Source: a virus. Taken from it: a stretch of DNA of 22,497 nt. Shown here in pieces: positions 8,077-13,756 of this stretch (position 1 is its first letter; every line of letters starts with the position of its first letter). The translations under genes were made by a program, and so were the position numbers. The stretch lies in the IMG/VR virus record IMGVR_UViG_3300044608_000949, positions 1 through 22,497 of that record; one strand, 5' to 3'. The notes under the pieces are model-generated. The model was not told the DNA's origin and searched no databases. It saw nothing but the letters and a program-made list of their open reading frames with translations.

Positions 8077-9130
8077 AGCACCGATCAAACCAAGCGACCT
8101 GTTCCGCTACTGGAAAGGGCTGCCGCATCAAATGGCGGCGATCGTTGAATTGGAAGCGGAGCTGTTAAAGGTTGCACCGGATTTGTTCAATAGAGACCAA
8201 TCGTGGTTCCAGACATGGAGCCAAGACGGCAAGCAGGCTGACCTGGGCGCAGCGCTGCAGTTGATCCAGCAGTTTGAGGGCTGTCACCTTGAGGCTTACC
8301 CCGACCCGCTAAGCGGCGGCGACCCGTGGACCATCGGCTGGGGCACCACGCGCTACAGCGACGGCCGCAAGGTGCAGAAAGGCGACAAGATCAACCGGGT
8401 CGAGGCCGACATGCTGCTGCGCAGCGAGGTCGATCGCATCGCCGAGAAGCTGCGCGCGACCGTGCCGTTCTGGGTAGCGATGAGCGACCAGCAGAAGTGC
8501 GCGCTGATCTCGTTCGCCTACAACCTGGGCTCGGGCTTCTACGGCACCGCCGGGTTCGAGACCATCAGCAAGCGGCTGAAGGCGAAGGAGTGGGCCAAGG
8601 TGCCTGAGGCGCTGCTGCTCTACCGCAACCCTGGAACGGCCGTAGAAGCTGGCCTGCTGCGCCGCAGGCAAGCGGAAGGCAGGCTATGGGGCATTGAGTC
8701 ACAGACCGCCAAGCTGAGCCCTAGCAGCCCGTTCTCAGCGCACATCACGCCCCACATACGGCTAGGCGAGTTTGCCCTTGACCAAGAGGCCCGCAGGTTT
8801 GACCACCAGCACCAGATCGACACAGCCGCCGAGCTGGCCGCGTTCCTTGAGCGGGTGCGTGGCGCGTTCGGTGGTAAGCCGATCGTAATCACATCGGGAT
8901 TCAGGCCGCCGGCCATCAACCGGCAGGTGGGCGGGGCGTCAGGTAGCGAGCACCTGTACGACGCGCCCGGCGTGGGTGCTGTGGACTTCTTCGTGCATGG
9001 CGCGGACATCTACGCGGTCCAGGACTGGTGCGATAAGAACTGGCCCTATAGCGTCGGCTACGGCGCGCCGAAGGGATTTGTTCACCTCGGCATCCGCAAG
9101 GGCAAACCTAAGGCGCGCTGGGAGTATTGA
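8069..9130 (+). CDS. Bifunctional endolysin: GH24 lysozyme plus M15 peptidase
   Basis: This is the lysis enzyme that would cut peptidoglycan at two bonds. After an N-terminal helical segment (~1-58), a phage-type lysozyme domain spans ~60-210: the E of QQFEG (E70), D79 in YPDPL and T88 in WTIGWGTT match the Glu-Asp-Thr catalytic set, and the fold continues through SFAYNLGSG and LLRRRQAEGRLW. A second domain (~230-353) looks like a peptidase M15 family: TSGFRPPAINRQVGG, then SEHLY (H295), AVDFF (D306) and FVHLG (H339), which would be the zinc ligands. The start is GTG inside the preceding gene's end. No signal peptide is seen, so export would need a holin. Confidence 0.85.
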   Translation: MAKAPIKPSDLFRYWKGLPHQMAAIVELEAELLKVAPDLFNRDQSWFQTWSQDGKQADLGAALQLIQQFEGCHLEAYPDPLSGGDPWTIGWGTTRYSDGRKVQKGDKINRVEADMLLRSEVDRIAEKLRATVPFWVAMSDQQKCALISFAYNLGSGFYGTAGFETISKRLKAKEWAKVPEALLLYRNPGTAVEAGLLRRRQAEGRLWGIESQTAKLSPSSPFSAHITPHIRLGEFALDQEARRFDHQHQIDTAAELAAFLERVRGAFGGKPIVITSGFRPPAINRQVGGASGSEHLYDAPGVGAVDFFVHGADIYAVQDWCDKNWPYSVGYGAPKGFVHLGIRKGKPKARWEY

Positions 9131-9281
9131 ACCGCGCGATCCGGCCCGGCGCTTCGGCTGGATCGTCAAGCGGGATCATGCGGTAGTCGTCGATGCCGTG
9201 GCTCTCGGCAAAGTGCTGCGCCGCGATGTGGGTCGGGAATGGCCCGATGTGCCACGGGCCGGTGTGGATGATGTAGGTCAT
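9108..9281 (-). CDS. Small unknown protein, convergent with endolysin
   Basis: It encodes 57 residues beginning MTYIIHTGPWHIGPFPTHIA, with a middle AQHFAESHGIDDYRMIPLDD and a Pro/Ala-rich end. It has a short His- and Trp-containing N-terminal half and no membrane segment. The last 23 bases overlap the endolysin 3' end on the opposite strand. It is the most distal gene of the minus-strand cluster, which supports its reality. No family is recognised. Confidence 0.5.
   Translation of the reverse strand: MTYIIHTGPWHIGPFPTHIAAQHFAESHGIDDYRMIPLDDPAEAPGRIARFNTPSAP
9137..9165. terminator. Possible bidirectional hairpin terminator after the endolysin
   Basis: Arms 9137-9146 and 9156-9165 pair over 10 bp with one G-T wobble around a 9-nt loop, starting 7 bases after the endolysin stop. 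It lies between convergent transcription units, where a shared terminator is expected. There is no T-run on either side, so it may act as an mRNA-stabilising hairpin. It also lies within the small minus-strand gene 9108-9281. Confidence 0.35.
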
Positions 9282-9304
9282 GGGTGGGAGGCGTGGCCGG
9301 CGGA

Positions 9305-9478
9305 TCAGGCCATCATGGCCTCGATCGTGAATGCCAGGTCGGCGTCGCGGTTGCAGGCTTCGTCGAGGGCGGCGTCAAAGCAGGCGTTGAACACTTCATC
9401 AGCGATCAGCTGGCGGATCAGCTCAAGCAGGTCAGCGGTGGAGAGGGTGGCGAGCTTGGCGGTGAAGGTGGCGAGCAT
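9305..9478 (-). CDS. Small helical protein of unknown function
   Basis: Reading from the ATG at 9478, it encodes 57 residues: MLATFTAKLATLSTADLLEL, then an acidic helix-rich part ending DLAFTIEAMMA. The protein is mostly alpha-helical and acidic, with two Cys but no zinc-type spacing. A nine-residue longer version (start 9505) is possible, but the internal ATG gives a more natural N-terminus. It is in the same direction as the following minus-strand gene, 23 bp away. Function is not recognised. Confidence 0.45.
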   Translation of the reverse strand: MLATFTAKLATLSTADLLELIRQLIADEVFNACFDAALDEACNRDADLAFTIEAMMA

Positions 9479-9615
9479 CGGTCCGGTGCGTTGATGAACT
9501 AACAATACACCACAGGCAGCGCATAGTGTGCGATCAGGGCGGCCCGTTCACAATCCGTCACACACCAGGCGATCCAGTCGCGCCCGCTACCGTTAGGGCA
9601 AGCGGCGGCGATCCA

Positions 9616-9801
9616 ATGCGGGCCTTCATCGTCGAAGTCTCCGCCACCGTCGTGATCCGCTCCGACGCTGACCCGGAGGACCTGCCGGCTGATGTCTACA
9701 GCCGGATCGCTGAGCACATCCACGACGACGACGACATCCTGAGCCTTGAGGTTCAGGCAATGCCCCTGCCGCCGAATCTCAGTGGACAAGGCGCATATTG
9801 A
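9616..9801 (+). CDS. Small acidic protein, coupled to the HNH gene
   Basis: It encodes 61 residues starting MRAFIVEVSATVVIRSDADP, with an alternating hydrophobic strand, a helical SRIAEHI segment, an Asp-rich HDDDD stretch and a second strand LSLEVQAMPL. This beta-alpha-beta-like pattern is common in small phage proteins of unknown role. The stop overlaps the likely GTG start of the HNH gene by ~20 bases, so the two are co-expressed. An overlapping minus-strand frame exists (9499-9819) but this strand has the better protein pattern. Confidence 0.5.
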   Translation: MRAFIVEVSATVVIRSDADPEDLPADVYSRIAEHIHDDDDILSLEVQAMPLPPNLSGQGAY

Positions 9802-10102
9802 CGGAACCCGCCTGGTCACCCGTCGCTCGGCGCGCGATCAGGTGCTGCTCGCATGGTCCTATCGCTGTGCTTACTGCGGCGATGACCTGGGCCGATCGCC
9901 AACGCTCGACCATGTAGTGCCCAAGGTGCACGGCGGCCTGACGGTGCGTGCCAACCTGGTCGCCTGCTGCCTGAGCTGCAACAGCCGCAAGGGCCACAAG
10001 CCATGGCTCGACTGGTACCGTCAGCAAGACTTCTACACCGAGCTAGGCGAGTGGGCCGTGGCCCGGTGGATCACGGAAGCATCCGACTCAACAGCAGAAT
10101 GA
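9782..10102 (+). CDS. HNH endonuclease
   Basis: The product is a compact HNH nuclease. Reading from GTG 9782 it has 106 residues. The core is YRCAYCGDDLG (first Cys pair), TLDHVVPKVHGG (the H of the ββα-metal motif), NLVACCLSCNSRKGHK (second Cys pair with Asn). This is a complete zinc-supported HNH fold. It may be a homing endonuclease, a packaging-associated nuclease or a recombination nuclease. It is plus-oriented inside a minus-strand cluster, suggesting an inserted free-standing homing gene. An upstream ATG at 9746 exists but would run deep into the preceding gene, so GTG is preferred. Confidence 0.8.
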   Translation: MDKAHIDGTRLVTRRSARDQVLLAWSYRCAYCGDDLGRSPTLDHVVPKVHGGLTVRANLVACCLSCNSRKGHKPWLDWYRQQDFYTELGEWAVARWITEASDSTAE

Positions 10103-10160
10103 CCAGCGCGCAAATCAGCCAATACATCACGGCCAGGTAAGCAATCTCGGGCAGCGTCAT
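10071..10160 (-). CDS. 29-residue single-span membrane peptide
   Basis: This very short gene encodes MTLPEIAYLAVMYWLICALV followed by ILLLSRMLP: an N-terminal polar turn and one membrane span of about 20 residues. Its ATG overlaps the stop of the preceding minus-strand gene as ATGA, the same coupling used all along this cluster, which is the main reason to believe it. The last 32 bases overlap the HNH gene on the other strand. Function is unknown; small toxins, inhibitors and membrane anchors are all possible. Confidence 0.5.
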   Translation of the reverse strand: MTLPEIAYLAVMYWLICALVILLLSRMLP

Positions 10161-10330
10161 CGGGCTAGCAGGTGGTCGAGATACATCTCAGCCTGCCACA
10201 GGTCGCTCGAGTAGCGGCACATGCCGTGCGCGCAGCTGCGGTAGTACAGCTCGCCGCCACCTTCAGGTTGCAGCGTCTCGATCCAACCGCCGTCGCGATC
10301 AGTACGGCTCAGCACTTCCGGCGCGCTCAT
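10157..10330 (-). CDS. Small unknown protein with Cys/His pair
   Basis: It encodes 57 residues: MSAPEVLSRTDRDGGWIETL, then a stretch of charged and aromatic residues with YYRSCAHGMCRYSS (a C-x-H-x-x-C-like arrangement) and a helical end (WQAEMYLDHLLAR). A small metal site is possible but not shown. It ends in an ATGA overlap with the 29-residue membrane peptide and its own start overlaps the 3' end of the preceding gene (10299). No family is recognised. Confidence 0.5.
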   Translation of the reverse strand: MSAPEVLSRTDRDGGWIETLQPEGGGELYYRSCAHGMCRYSSDLWQAEMYLDHLLAR

Positions 10331-10508
10331 GGCGATGGATCCAGTCCTTCAGCTCGACCACATACTGCCGTAGGTACTCAGCTCGATGCAGGTGCCACGC
10401 GTCACCTGTCGTGAACCACAGACTGTTGTGACGGTCAATGCCGTCGAGGCACTGCTTAATCAGCGGGCACCACGGTTCACGCGTGGCCGTTACCCATTCG
10501 CGCGACAT
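10299..10508 (-). CDS. Small unknown protein with Trp-rich helices
   Basis: Starting at ATG 10508 it encodes 69 residues: MSREWVTATREPWCPLIKQC, then DGIDRHNSLWFTTGDAWHLH and RAEYLRQYVVELKDWIHRHE. It is Trp- and His-rich and mostly helical. A longer frame open to 10619 would overlap far more of the upstream gene, so the internal ATG is chosen. It overlaps both neighbours by 19-32 bases, as elsewhere in this cluster. The function is unknown. Confidence 0.5.
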   Translation of the reverse strand: MSREWVTATREPWCPLIKQCLDGIDRHNSLWFTTGDAWHLHRAEYLRQYVVELKDWIHRHERAGSAEPY

Positions 10509-10825
10509 GGCTGGAACATCTCGCACCGGGGCGCATAGCGGCCGCCGCTTCGCTTCGATTCTGGCAGCCCCAGATCGCAACGCTGCCGGCGCATATCCCA
10601 CTGAAGACAATCCCAGCACATCCGCGGCGCATCAACGGGCCGCATAGATGCCACTGCCATCTTGTAGACCGATTGCGCGCGGATCAACGCATCAGGCAGG
10701 TGAACCGTGCCGGTATCGGCTTTGATCTGCAACTCAGGCCGCGGACCCAGTACAACATGGGCCCACCAGTTGCGAGAGGAGCAGCTGCACACCAGCAGCA
10801 GGCGGCCGGCGTGCAGGCTGATCAT
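10490..10825 (-). CDS. Cys-rich, possibly zinc-binding protein
   Basis: The 111-residue product has its conserved-looking part at the C-terminus: CWDC at 70-73, RCDLG with Cys 83, and RCEMFQPC with Cys 101 and 107. The C-x2-C...C...C arrangement resembles a small zinc finger. The N-terminal ~60 residues form a mixed alpha/beta region without clear motif. The ATG overlaps the preceding stop (ATGA). Such Cys-rich small proteins are common in phage early regions and may bind nucleic acid or host RNA polymerase; that is inference only. Confidence 0.55.
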   Translation of the reverse strand: MISLHAGRLLLVCSCSSRNWWAHVVLGPRPELQIKADTGTVHLPDALIRAQSVYKMAVASMRPVDAPRMCWDCLQWDMRRQRCDLGLPESKRSGGRYAPRCEMFQPCRANG

Positions 10826-11073
10826 TCGCGTTCGCCGTAACTTGGCGCGTGATACAACCGCTCGAGCAACATGCTCGCCGGCTCGTCGTCGCTGGTCTCA
10901 GGCAGGCACAGCAGGTCATCAATGATGGCGGTGGCGATCTCGTCATCAGGCCGCGCCGACCAACTGATCAGCGTCGTGTCAACTGGTTTCAGAATTAGCA
11001 GGCTGACGCGCGGGCTGTGATGCAGCAACCGCAGCGCCCACCGCTCGAGCCAGTTCAGGTGTGTCTGCTTCAT
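10822..11073 (-). CDS. Small unknown protein
   Basis: From the ATG at 11073 it encodes 83 residues: MKQTHLNWLERWALRLLHHS, a strand segment PRVSLLILKPVD, and an acidic C-terminal half with DDLLCLPETSDDEPASMLLE. It begins inside the end of the preceding DUF3310-like gene and ends in an ATGA overlap. A start at 11232 would be fully antisense to no other gene but would overlap the upstream gene in another frame over its entire length, so it is rejected. No family is recognised. Confidence 0.5.
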   Translation of the reverse strand: MKQTHLNWLERWALRLLHHSPRVSLLILKPVDTTLISWSARPDDEIATAIIDDLLCLPETSDDEPASMLLERLYHAPSYGERE

Positions 11074-11264
11074 GACTCCATGGTGCCAAGGAGTCTGGCG
11101 ACATACCAGGCGGCCTTTCTTAACGATTCCGGGTCTTTGTGCTGCTCGCGCCAGACGTACTTCATCACGTTGCCCTTGCAGAACCCCCGGAACTCCTCCG
11201 GTGTCAGCGCGGCCTGGATGGCGTCGATGCACTCGATCTCGCCGTGGCGGTAGTGGTCACTCAT
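11070..11264 (-). CDS. DUF3310-like protein
   Basis: The product (64 residues from ATG 11264) reads HYRHGEIECIDAIQAALTPE, then FRGFCKGNVMKYVWREQHKD and PESLRKAAWYVARLL. This matches the DUF3310 family pattern: HY..G.IE.ID.I, FC.GN..KY..R...K, and a Leu-rich final helix. It is a small phage protein of unknown biochemical role, often found near nucleotide-metabolism genes and sometimes labelled a nucleotide kinase without proof. Two further in-frame ATGs lie upstream (11273 and 11279); 11264 is chosen because it gives an 8-base overlap with the preceding stop. Confidence 0.75.
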   Translation of the reverse strand: MSDHYRHGEIECIDAIQAALTPEEFRGFCKGNVMKYVWREQHKDPESLRKAAWYVARLLGTMES

Positions 11265-11487
11265 GGTTGCCATCCTCAAGCGCGGCCGCCATCACCGACG
11301 CTGAGCGCAGCATGGTGCTCAGCTTGATGGGCCGCATCTCCTTCCAGCACGCGTACCGGATCGCCTGCCTGAAGCCCATGCTGATGTTGCCATCGCCCAG
11401 CTTCCGCGCGGCCTCGATCTCCTCGCGGCTCATCCTGATGTTGACCGTGAAGTTGCGGCCCTTGCCGTTGGGTTTGCGGTCGGTCAC
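11257..11487 (-). CDS. Ribbon-helix-helix-like small protein
   Basis: Starting at GTG 11487, inside the previous gene's TGA (GTGA), it encodes 76 residues. A basic N-terminus (MTDRKPNGKGR) leads into a strand NFTVNIRMSREEIEAARKL and a helix ISMGFRQAIRYACWK. This order, a strand then two helices, resembles ribbon-helix-helix DNA-binding proteins of the Arc/MetJ type. The C-terminal ~30 residues are helical. It may act as a repressor for the cluster or another phage promoter. The fold call is from pattern only. Confidence 0.5.
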   Translation of the reverse strand: MTDRKPNGKGRNFTVNIRMSREEIEAARKLGDGNISMGFRQAIRYACWKEMRPIKLSTMLRSASVMAAALEDGNHE

Positions 11488-11753
11488 AACCACTTCTCCC
11501 TGAGCAAGAACCGTCGGCAGACGGCGATGCACTGCTGCGCGTGCTTTTCAGCCAGATGGCTCTCGGTGTGGTCGATCGCGATCACGCACGCAGCGTGAAG
11601 GTCGGCGTAGTCGGTGTCCCTGAAGTTGGTGGCGATGTCTTGGCAGAACTCCTGCCACAGGCCGGTGTAGGTGCCGCAGGTGCGGCCACTGGCCTGATAC
11701 AACGAATCGAGCATTTCGGCGCGTTGCTGGTCGAGTCGGACGCGGTTCAGCAT
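11484..11753 (-). CDS. Small helical protein of unknown function
   Basis: The 89-residue product is helical and contains MLNRVRLDQQRAEMLDSLYQ, a GRTCGTYTGLWQEFCQDIA segment, and a C-terminal helix with AEKHAQQCIAVCRRFLLREK. It has four Cys but no clear finger spacing. The gene overlaps its upstream neighbour by 7 bases and is GTGA-coupled to the next gene. I do not recognise a family. Confidence 0.5.
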   Translation of the reverse strand: MLNRVRLDQQRAEMLDSLYQASGRTCGTYTGLWQEFCQDIATNFRDTDYADLHAACVIAIDHTESHLAEKHAQQCIAVCRRFLLREKWL

Positions 11754-11950
11754 GGTTCCAATGCTTGGCGGATTCTGAGCAGTTCAGCGCACACGGCGCT
11801 GACATGCGGCACGCTACCGGCGCCGCGCAGCTCGTCGATCCTTGCGGTAATCAACAACTGCAACCGGCGGCGCTCCTCAAGCTGGCCGGCATTGAACATG
11901 CCCGAGTCGCTGATCAAGGCCTCAAGCTTGGCGCGGATGTGATCGGTCAT
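11747..11950 (-). CDS. Small helical protein of unknown function
   Basis: It encodes 67 residues, MTDHIRAKLEALISDSGMFN followed by QLEERRRLQLLITARIDELR and a final helix with CAELLRIRQALEP. It is charged and strongly helical, likely a small helical bundle. The ATG overlaps the preceding stop (ATGA). Nothing points to a function. Confidence 0.5.
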   Translation of the reverse strand: MTDHIRAKLEALISDSGMFNAGQLEERRRLQLLITARIDELRGAGSVPHVSAVCAELLRIRQALEPC

Positions 11951-12138
11951 CGCAGGCTCGGGTTCCGCTCAGCGGCGGTCAGTGATGGGTGGTCATCGTC
12001 AGCCCATTCGGGCTCCAGCTCGACGTTCAGCAGCTGCTGGTCTGGGTACAGCTCCATCGCGCTGAGAACAGCGGTGGCAGCGTTCGGCGCCAACAGCTCG
12101 ACCTGATCGGTCTCAAGGATCACGCGGTAGGTATTCAT
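11947..12138 (-). CDS. Small acidic protein with N-terminal beta-alpha fold
   Basis: From ATG 12138 it encodes 63 residues: MNTYRVILETDQVELLAPNA, then TAVLSAMELYPDQQLLNVEL, then an acidic tail (EPEWADDDHPSLT). The alternation of strand and helix with an acidic tail is typical of small phage proteins that modify host factors or bind DNA-mimic style, but this is only a suggestion. ATGA coupling joins it on both sides. The start at 12198 is rejected because it would overlap the upstream gene out of frame. Confidence 0.5.
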   Translation of the reverse strand: MNTYRVILETDQVELLAPNAATAVLSAMELYPDQQLLNVELEPEWADDDHPSLTAAERNPSLR

Positions 12139-12314
12139 TGGTGCAGCGCTGGGTCGGTCACAGTTTGCGGGTTGAGCCATTCGATCTCGGACCACCACGG
12201 CAGCCAGCCTGTTTCGGCAGCGATCTGCTGCGCTTCGGTCAGGCTGTGCGCCGTGATGGCCTCGATCACGTTGGCGCTGCGGATCTGGAAGTAGAAGCGG
12301 CGCATGGTGGTCAT
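12135..12314 (-). CDS. Small unknown protein similar in layout to its neighbour
   Basis: From ATG 12314 it encodes 59 residues: MTTMRRFYFQIRSANVIEAI, then AHSLTEAQQIAAETGWLPWW and SEIEWLNPQTVTDPAL. The beta-strand (FYFQIRS), helix (SLTEAQQIAAE) and Trp-rich end recall small phage proteins of the 'strand-helix-strand' type, like the product of the next gene. A second ATG at 12305 is possible. Coupled by ATGA overlaps. Function unknown. Confidence 0.5.
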   Translation of the reverse strand: MTTMRRFYFQIRSANVIEAITAHSLTEAQQIAAETGWLPWWSEIEWLNPQTVTDPALHQ

Positions 12315-12439
12315 GGCTTCAGGTTCTGATGGCAGGCGGGATGGTTGTGGTGCGCTTTCACGGCGTCGGTGCGGCCGGTGTCGAGACCGGCCACATAGAC
12401 CATCAGCAGCAGAACAGCGGCGGCGATGCGGTTGATCAT
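12311..12439 (-). CDS. 42-residue membrane or secreted peptide
   Basis: This short gene encodes MINRIAAAVLLLMVYVAGLD, a hydrophobic N-terminal segment (residues 4-19) following a basic residue, then a polar His-rich tail TGRTDAVKAHHNHPACHQNL. It could be a single-span peptide with the tail outside, or a signal peptide with a short secreted product. Four His and one Cys in the tail could bind a metal. ATGA overlaps with both neighbours make it likely to be translated. No family is recognised. Confidence 0.5.
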   Translation of the reverse strand: MINRIAAAVLLLMVYVAGLDTGRTDAVKAHHNHPACHQNLKP

Positions 12440-12630
12440 GATGCGAGCGCCTTGCGGACGCGGTAGCGGGTGATGTGAAGCGAGTCAGCGATCTGGCGCT
12501 GGCTGCGGCCGGCATGGGCCAGCACGCGAACACGGCGATCGGTGGAAGCGGTCAGCCAGTCGATCAAAGCGACCAGCACCAGCAGCGGCAGGAACAGCTT
12601 CCAGATCACCAGGGCAGTGGCGGTGAGCAT
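12436..12630 (-). CDS. Membrane-anchored helix-turn-helix protein
   Basis: From ATG 12630 it encodes 64 residues. Residues ~5-25 are a strong membrane span (ALVIWKLFLPLLVLVALIDW), and residues ~32-63 form a helix-turn-helix (RVRVLAHAGRSQRQIADSLH and ITRYRVRKAL), the resolvase-type HTH in which an AGRSQRQIA turn leads to a recognition helix. A DNA-binding module tethered to the inner membrane by only a short linker is unusual for a phage protein of this size. It is ATGA-coupled to the 42-residue membrane peptide. A longer start at 12684 (basic N-terminus) is possible but would overlap the preceding gene's stop at 12681. The HTH call is pattern-based. Confidence 0.6.
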   Translation of the reverse strand: MLTATALVIWKLFLPLLVLVALIDWLTASTDRRVRVLAHAGRSQRQIADSLHITRYRVRKALAS

Positions 12631-12680
12631 GGGTCGGTGTCGGGTGGACTTCGCCACAATACGCCACCGGTAGCAGCGAA

Positions 12681-12965
12681 TCAAGCGGCCTTGTCACATT
12701 TGTTCATGCCGCCGGTGACTCGCAGGATCTGCCGCATGTCCGCCTCCTCGACGTGCTGCAGCGTCACCGTCACCGGCACACGCAGCACCGGCTTTGACTG
12801 CATCGACGCAGCCCATCCCACCGTGTAGTCCGGCACACGCGTCTCGACCGTGAACCACTTGAACCCGCACGCTTTGCACAACCGATAGCGCACCACCTGG
12901 CTCGGCAGTTTGTTGTTCGTGTGCTTCACGCGGAGATCACTGCTACAGCACTTCGGACAATTCAT
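12681..12965 (-). CDS. Zinc-ribbon protein (NrdR-like N-terminus)
   Basis: Reading from ATG 12965 it has 94 residues. CPKC at 3-6 and CKAC at 30-33 frame a short basic strand region (SSDLRVKHTNN, VVRYRLC) and are followed by GFKWFTVETR, which is the NrdR/transcription-factor type zinc ribbon. The C-terminal half (~45-94) is a beta-alpha region (RVPVTVTLQHVEEADMRQIL) not shared with NrdR's ATP-cone as far as I can see. An in-frame GTG at 12971 is an alternative start. It is the first gene of the minus-strand run and could be its transcriptional activator or a DNA-binding early protein. Confidence 0.65.
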   Translation of the reverse strand: MNCPKCCSSDLRVKHTNNKLPSQVVRYRLCKACGFKWFTVETRVPDYTVGWAASMQSKPVLRVPVTVTLQHVEEADMRQILRVTGGMNKCDKAA

Positions 12966-12974
12966 TGGCACGAT

Positions 12975-12990
12975 GGGGCAACTACGCCCC
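12975..12990. promoter_or_regulatory. Inverted repeat between divergent genes, operator candidate
   Basis: GGGGC and GCCCC flank a 6-nt AACTAC spacer in the 31-bp gap separating the divergent genes that start at 12965 (minus) and 12997 (plus). It could be an operator or the core of a short divergent promoter. The gap is too short for two full promoters without overlap, so any control here must be shared, or one promoter lies within a gene. No -10 box is evident. Confidence 0.35.
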
Positions 12991-12996
12991 GGCTAG

Positions 12997-13212
12997 ATGG
13001 ATTTCGGCAAATGGATGGCGGTAGACATCCCACCAGAGAAGCTGTTCAAACTCGAGGCCAACTGCCGCGGCTTGGCCGAACAGGGCAACGTCGGCCAACT
13101 CGCGGCGCAGCTGCTGCGGCAAACCTTCCGGCAGCAGGAAATGCTCCAGGCGGCGGTCCATGAGATCGCGCGCCTGGAACTGATGATCATGAATCAGAAC
13201 ACGTCGTCCTGA
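12997..13212 (+). CDS. Small helical protein, lone plus-strand gene in a minus-strand region
   Basis: It encodes 71 residues: MDFGKWMAVDIPPEKLFKLE, then NCRGLAEQGNVGQLAAQLLR and QTFRQQEMLQAAVHEIARLE. It is helical and amphipathic with a likely coiled-coil C-terminal half. It starts 31 bp from the divergent zinc-ribbon gene and its 3' end overlaps the SSB-like gene on the other strand by 19 bases. The opposite frame over this segment is Ser/Arg-rich and looks like a shadow. The function is unknown; oligomeric regulator is one option. Confidence 0.55.
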   Translation: MDFGKWMAVDIPPEKLFKLEANCRGLAEQGNVGQLAAQLLRQTFRQQEMLQAAVHEIARLELMIMNQNTSS

Positions 13213-13568
13213 ATCACCGTGCCGCCGGTCGCCTTGGCCAGGCTTGTGGCCGCGGCCTCGGCAGTGGCGCCCGCCTCCTCGATCGCTTTCTGCGTCTTGT
13301 AGTCAGGCTCAATCGCCATCGACACATACGCGTCACCGCCGCTGGCCGGCTCCTTGCGCCATCCGCTGATCCGCATCGGGATGTTGCCCCGATCGTTCGG
13401 CGTGGCGTTCATTAGGTAGTTGGCCATCGCATACGCCTGATCAGCCGGCACGCTCACCACGCCGTCGTACATCGGGTAGTTCTTGCTGGCGTCGTACCGG
13501 TCGCGCAGCCGCTCGCGCAACTTTTGCTCGGTGTTTCTGAACAGTGCGCCGTTTGCTTTGAAGGTCAT
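13194..13568 (-). CDS. OB-like ssDNA-binding protein candidate with acidic tip
   Basis: The 124-residue product resembles small phage SSB-like proteins: GALFRNTEQKLR at the start, YPMYDGVVSVPAD, then IPMRISGWRKEPASGGDAYV with SMAIEP, the alternating strands and SGW.K pattern typical of that group. The C-terminal ~35 residues form a low-complexity Ala/Thr linker ending in the acidic tip QDDVF. Bacterial SSB proteins end in an acidic tip that recruits partners, so this tail would do the same. It lies downstream of RecT-like and RecE-like genes in one operon, which fits a recombination role. Binding residues cannot be proven from sequence. Confidence 0.65.
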   Translation of the reverse strand: MTFKANGALFRNTEQKLRERLRDRYDASKNYPMYDGVVSVPADQAYAMANYLMNATPNDRGNIPMRISGWRKEPASGGDAYVSMAIEPDYKTQKAIEEAGATAEAAATSLAKATGGTVIQDDVF

Positions 13569-13756
13569 TGTGAATCGTGGGTGATGGTGTTGGCCTTCTC
13601 GTATTGCTCAACCTCGGCCAATGGGTAGAGCACGAAACCGGGCGTCCTGAAATAGGCGGGGCCCTTGCCCGCCTTGCGCCAGCGCATCAGCGTGTCAGGG
13701 TGCAACCCCCACCGCTGCGCCAGCTGCGGCGCGGTCAGATAATCAGAAGAGGTCAT
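13565..13756 (-). CDS. Small HTH protein (excisionase/MerR-like)
   Basis: The 63-residue product contains SSDYLTAPQLAQRWGLHPDT and LMRWRKAGKGPAYFRTPGFV, the helix-turn-helix and wing pattern of HTH_17/excisionase-like proteins (TAxQLAxRWGxxxxTLxRWRxxGxGP). A basic wing ends in LYPLAEVEQYE. It is nested between the RecT-like and SSB-like genes and overlaps both (14 and 4 bases). It could regulate this operon, the divergent promoter at 15246-15295, or act as a recombination directionality factor, although no integrase is visible in this window. Confidence 0.7.
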   Translation of the reverse strand: MTSSDYLTAPQLAQRWGLHPDTLMRWRKAGKGPAYFRTPGFVLYPLAEVEQYEKANTITHDSQ

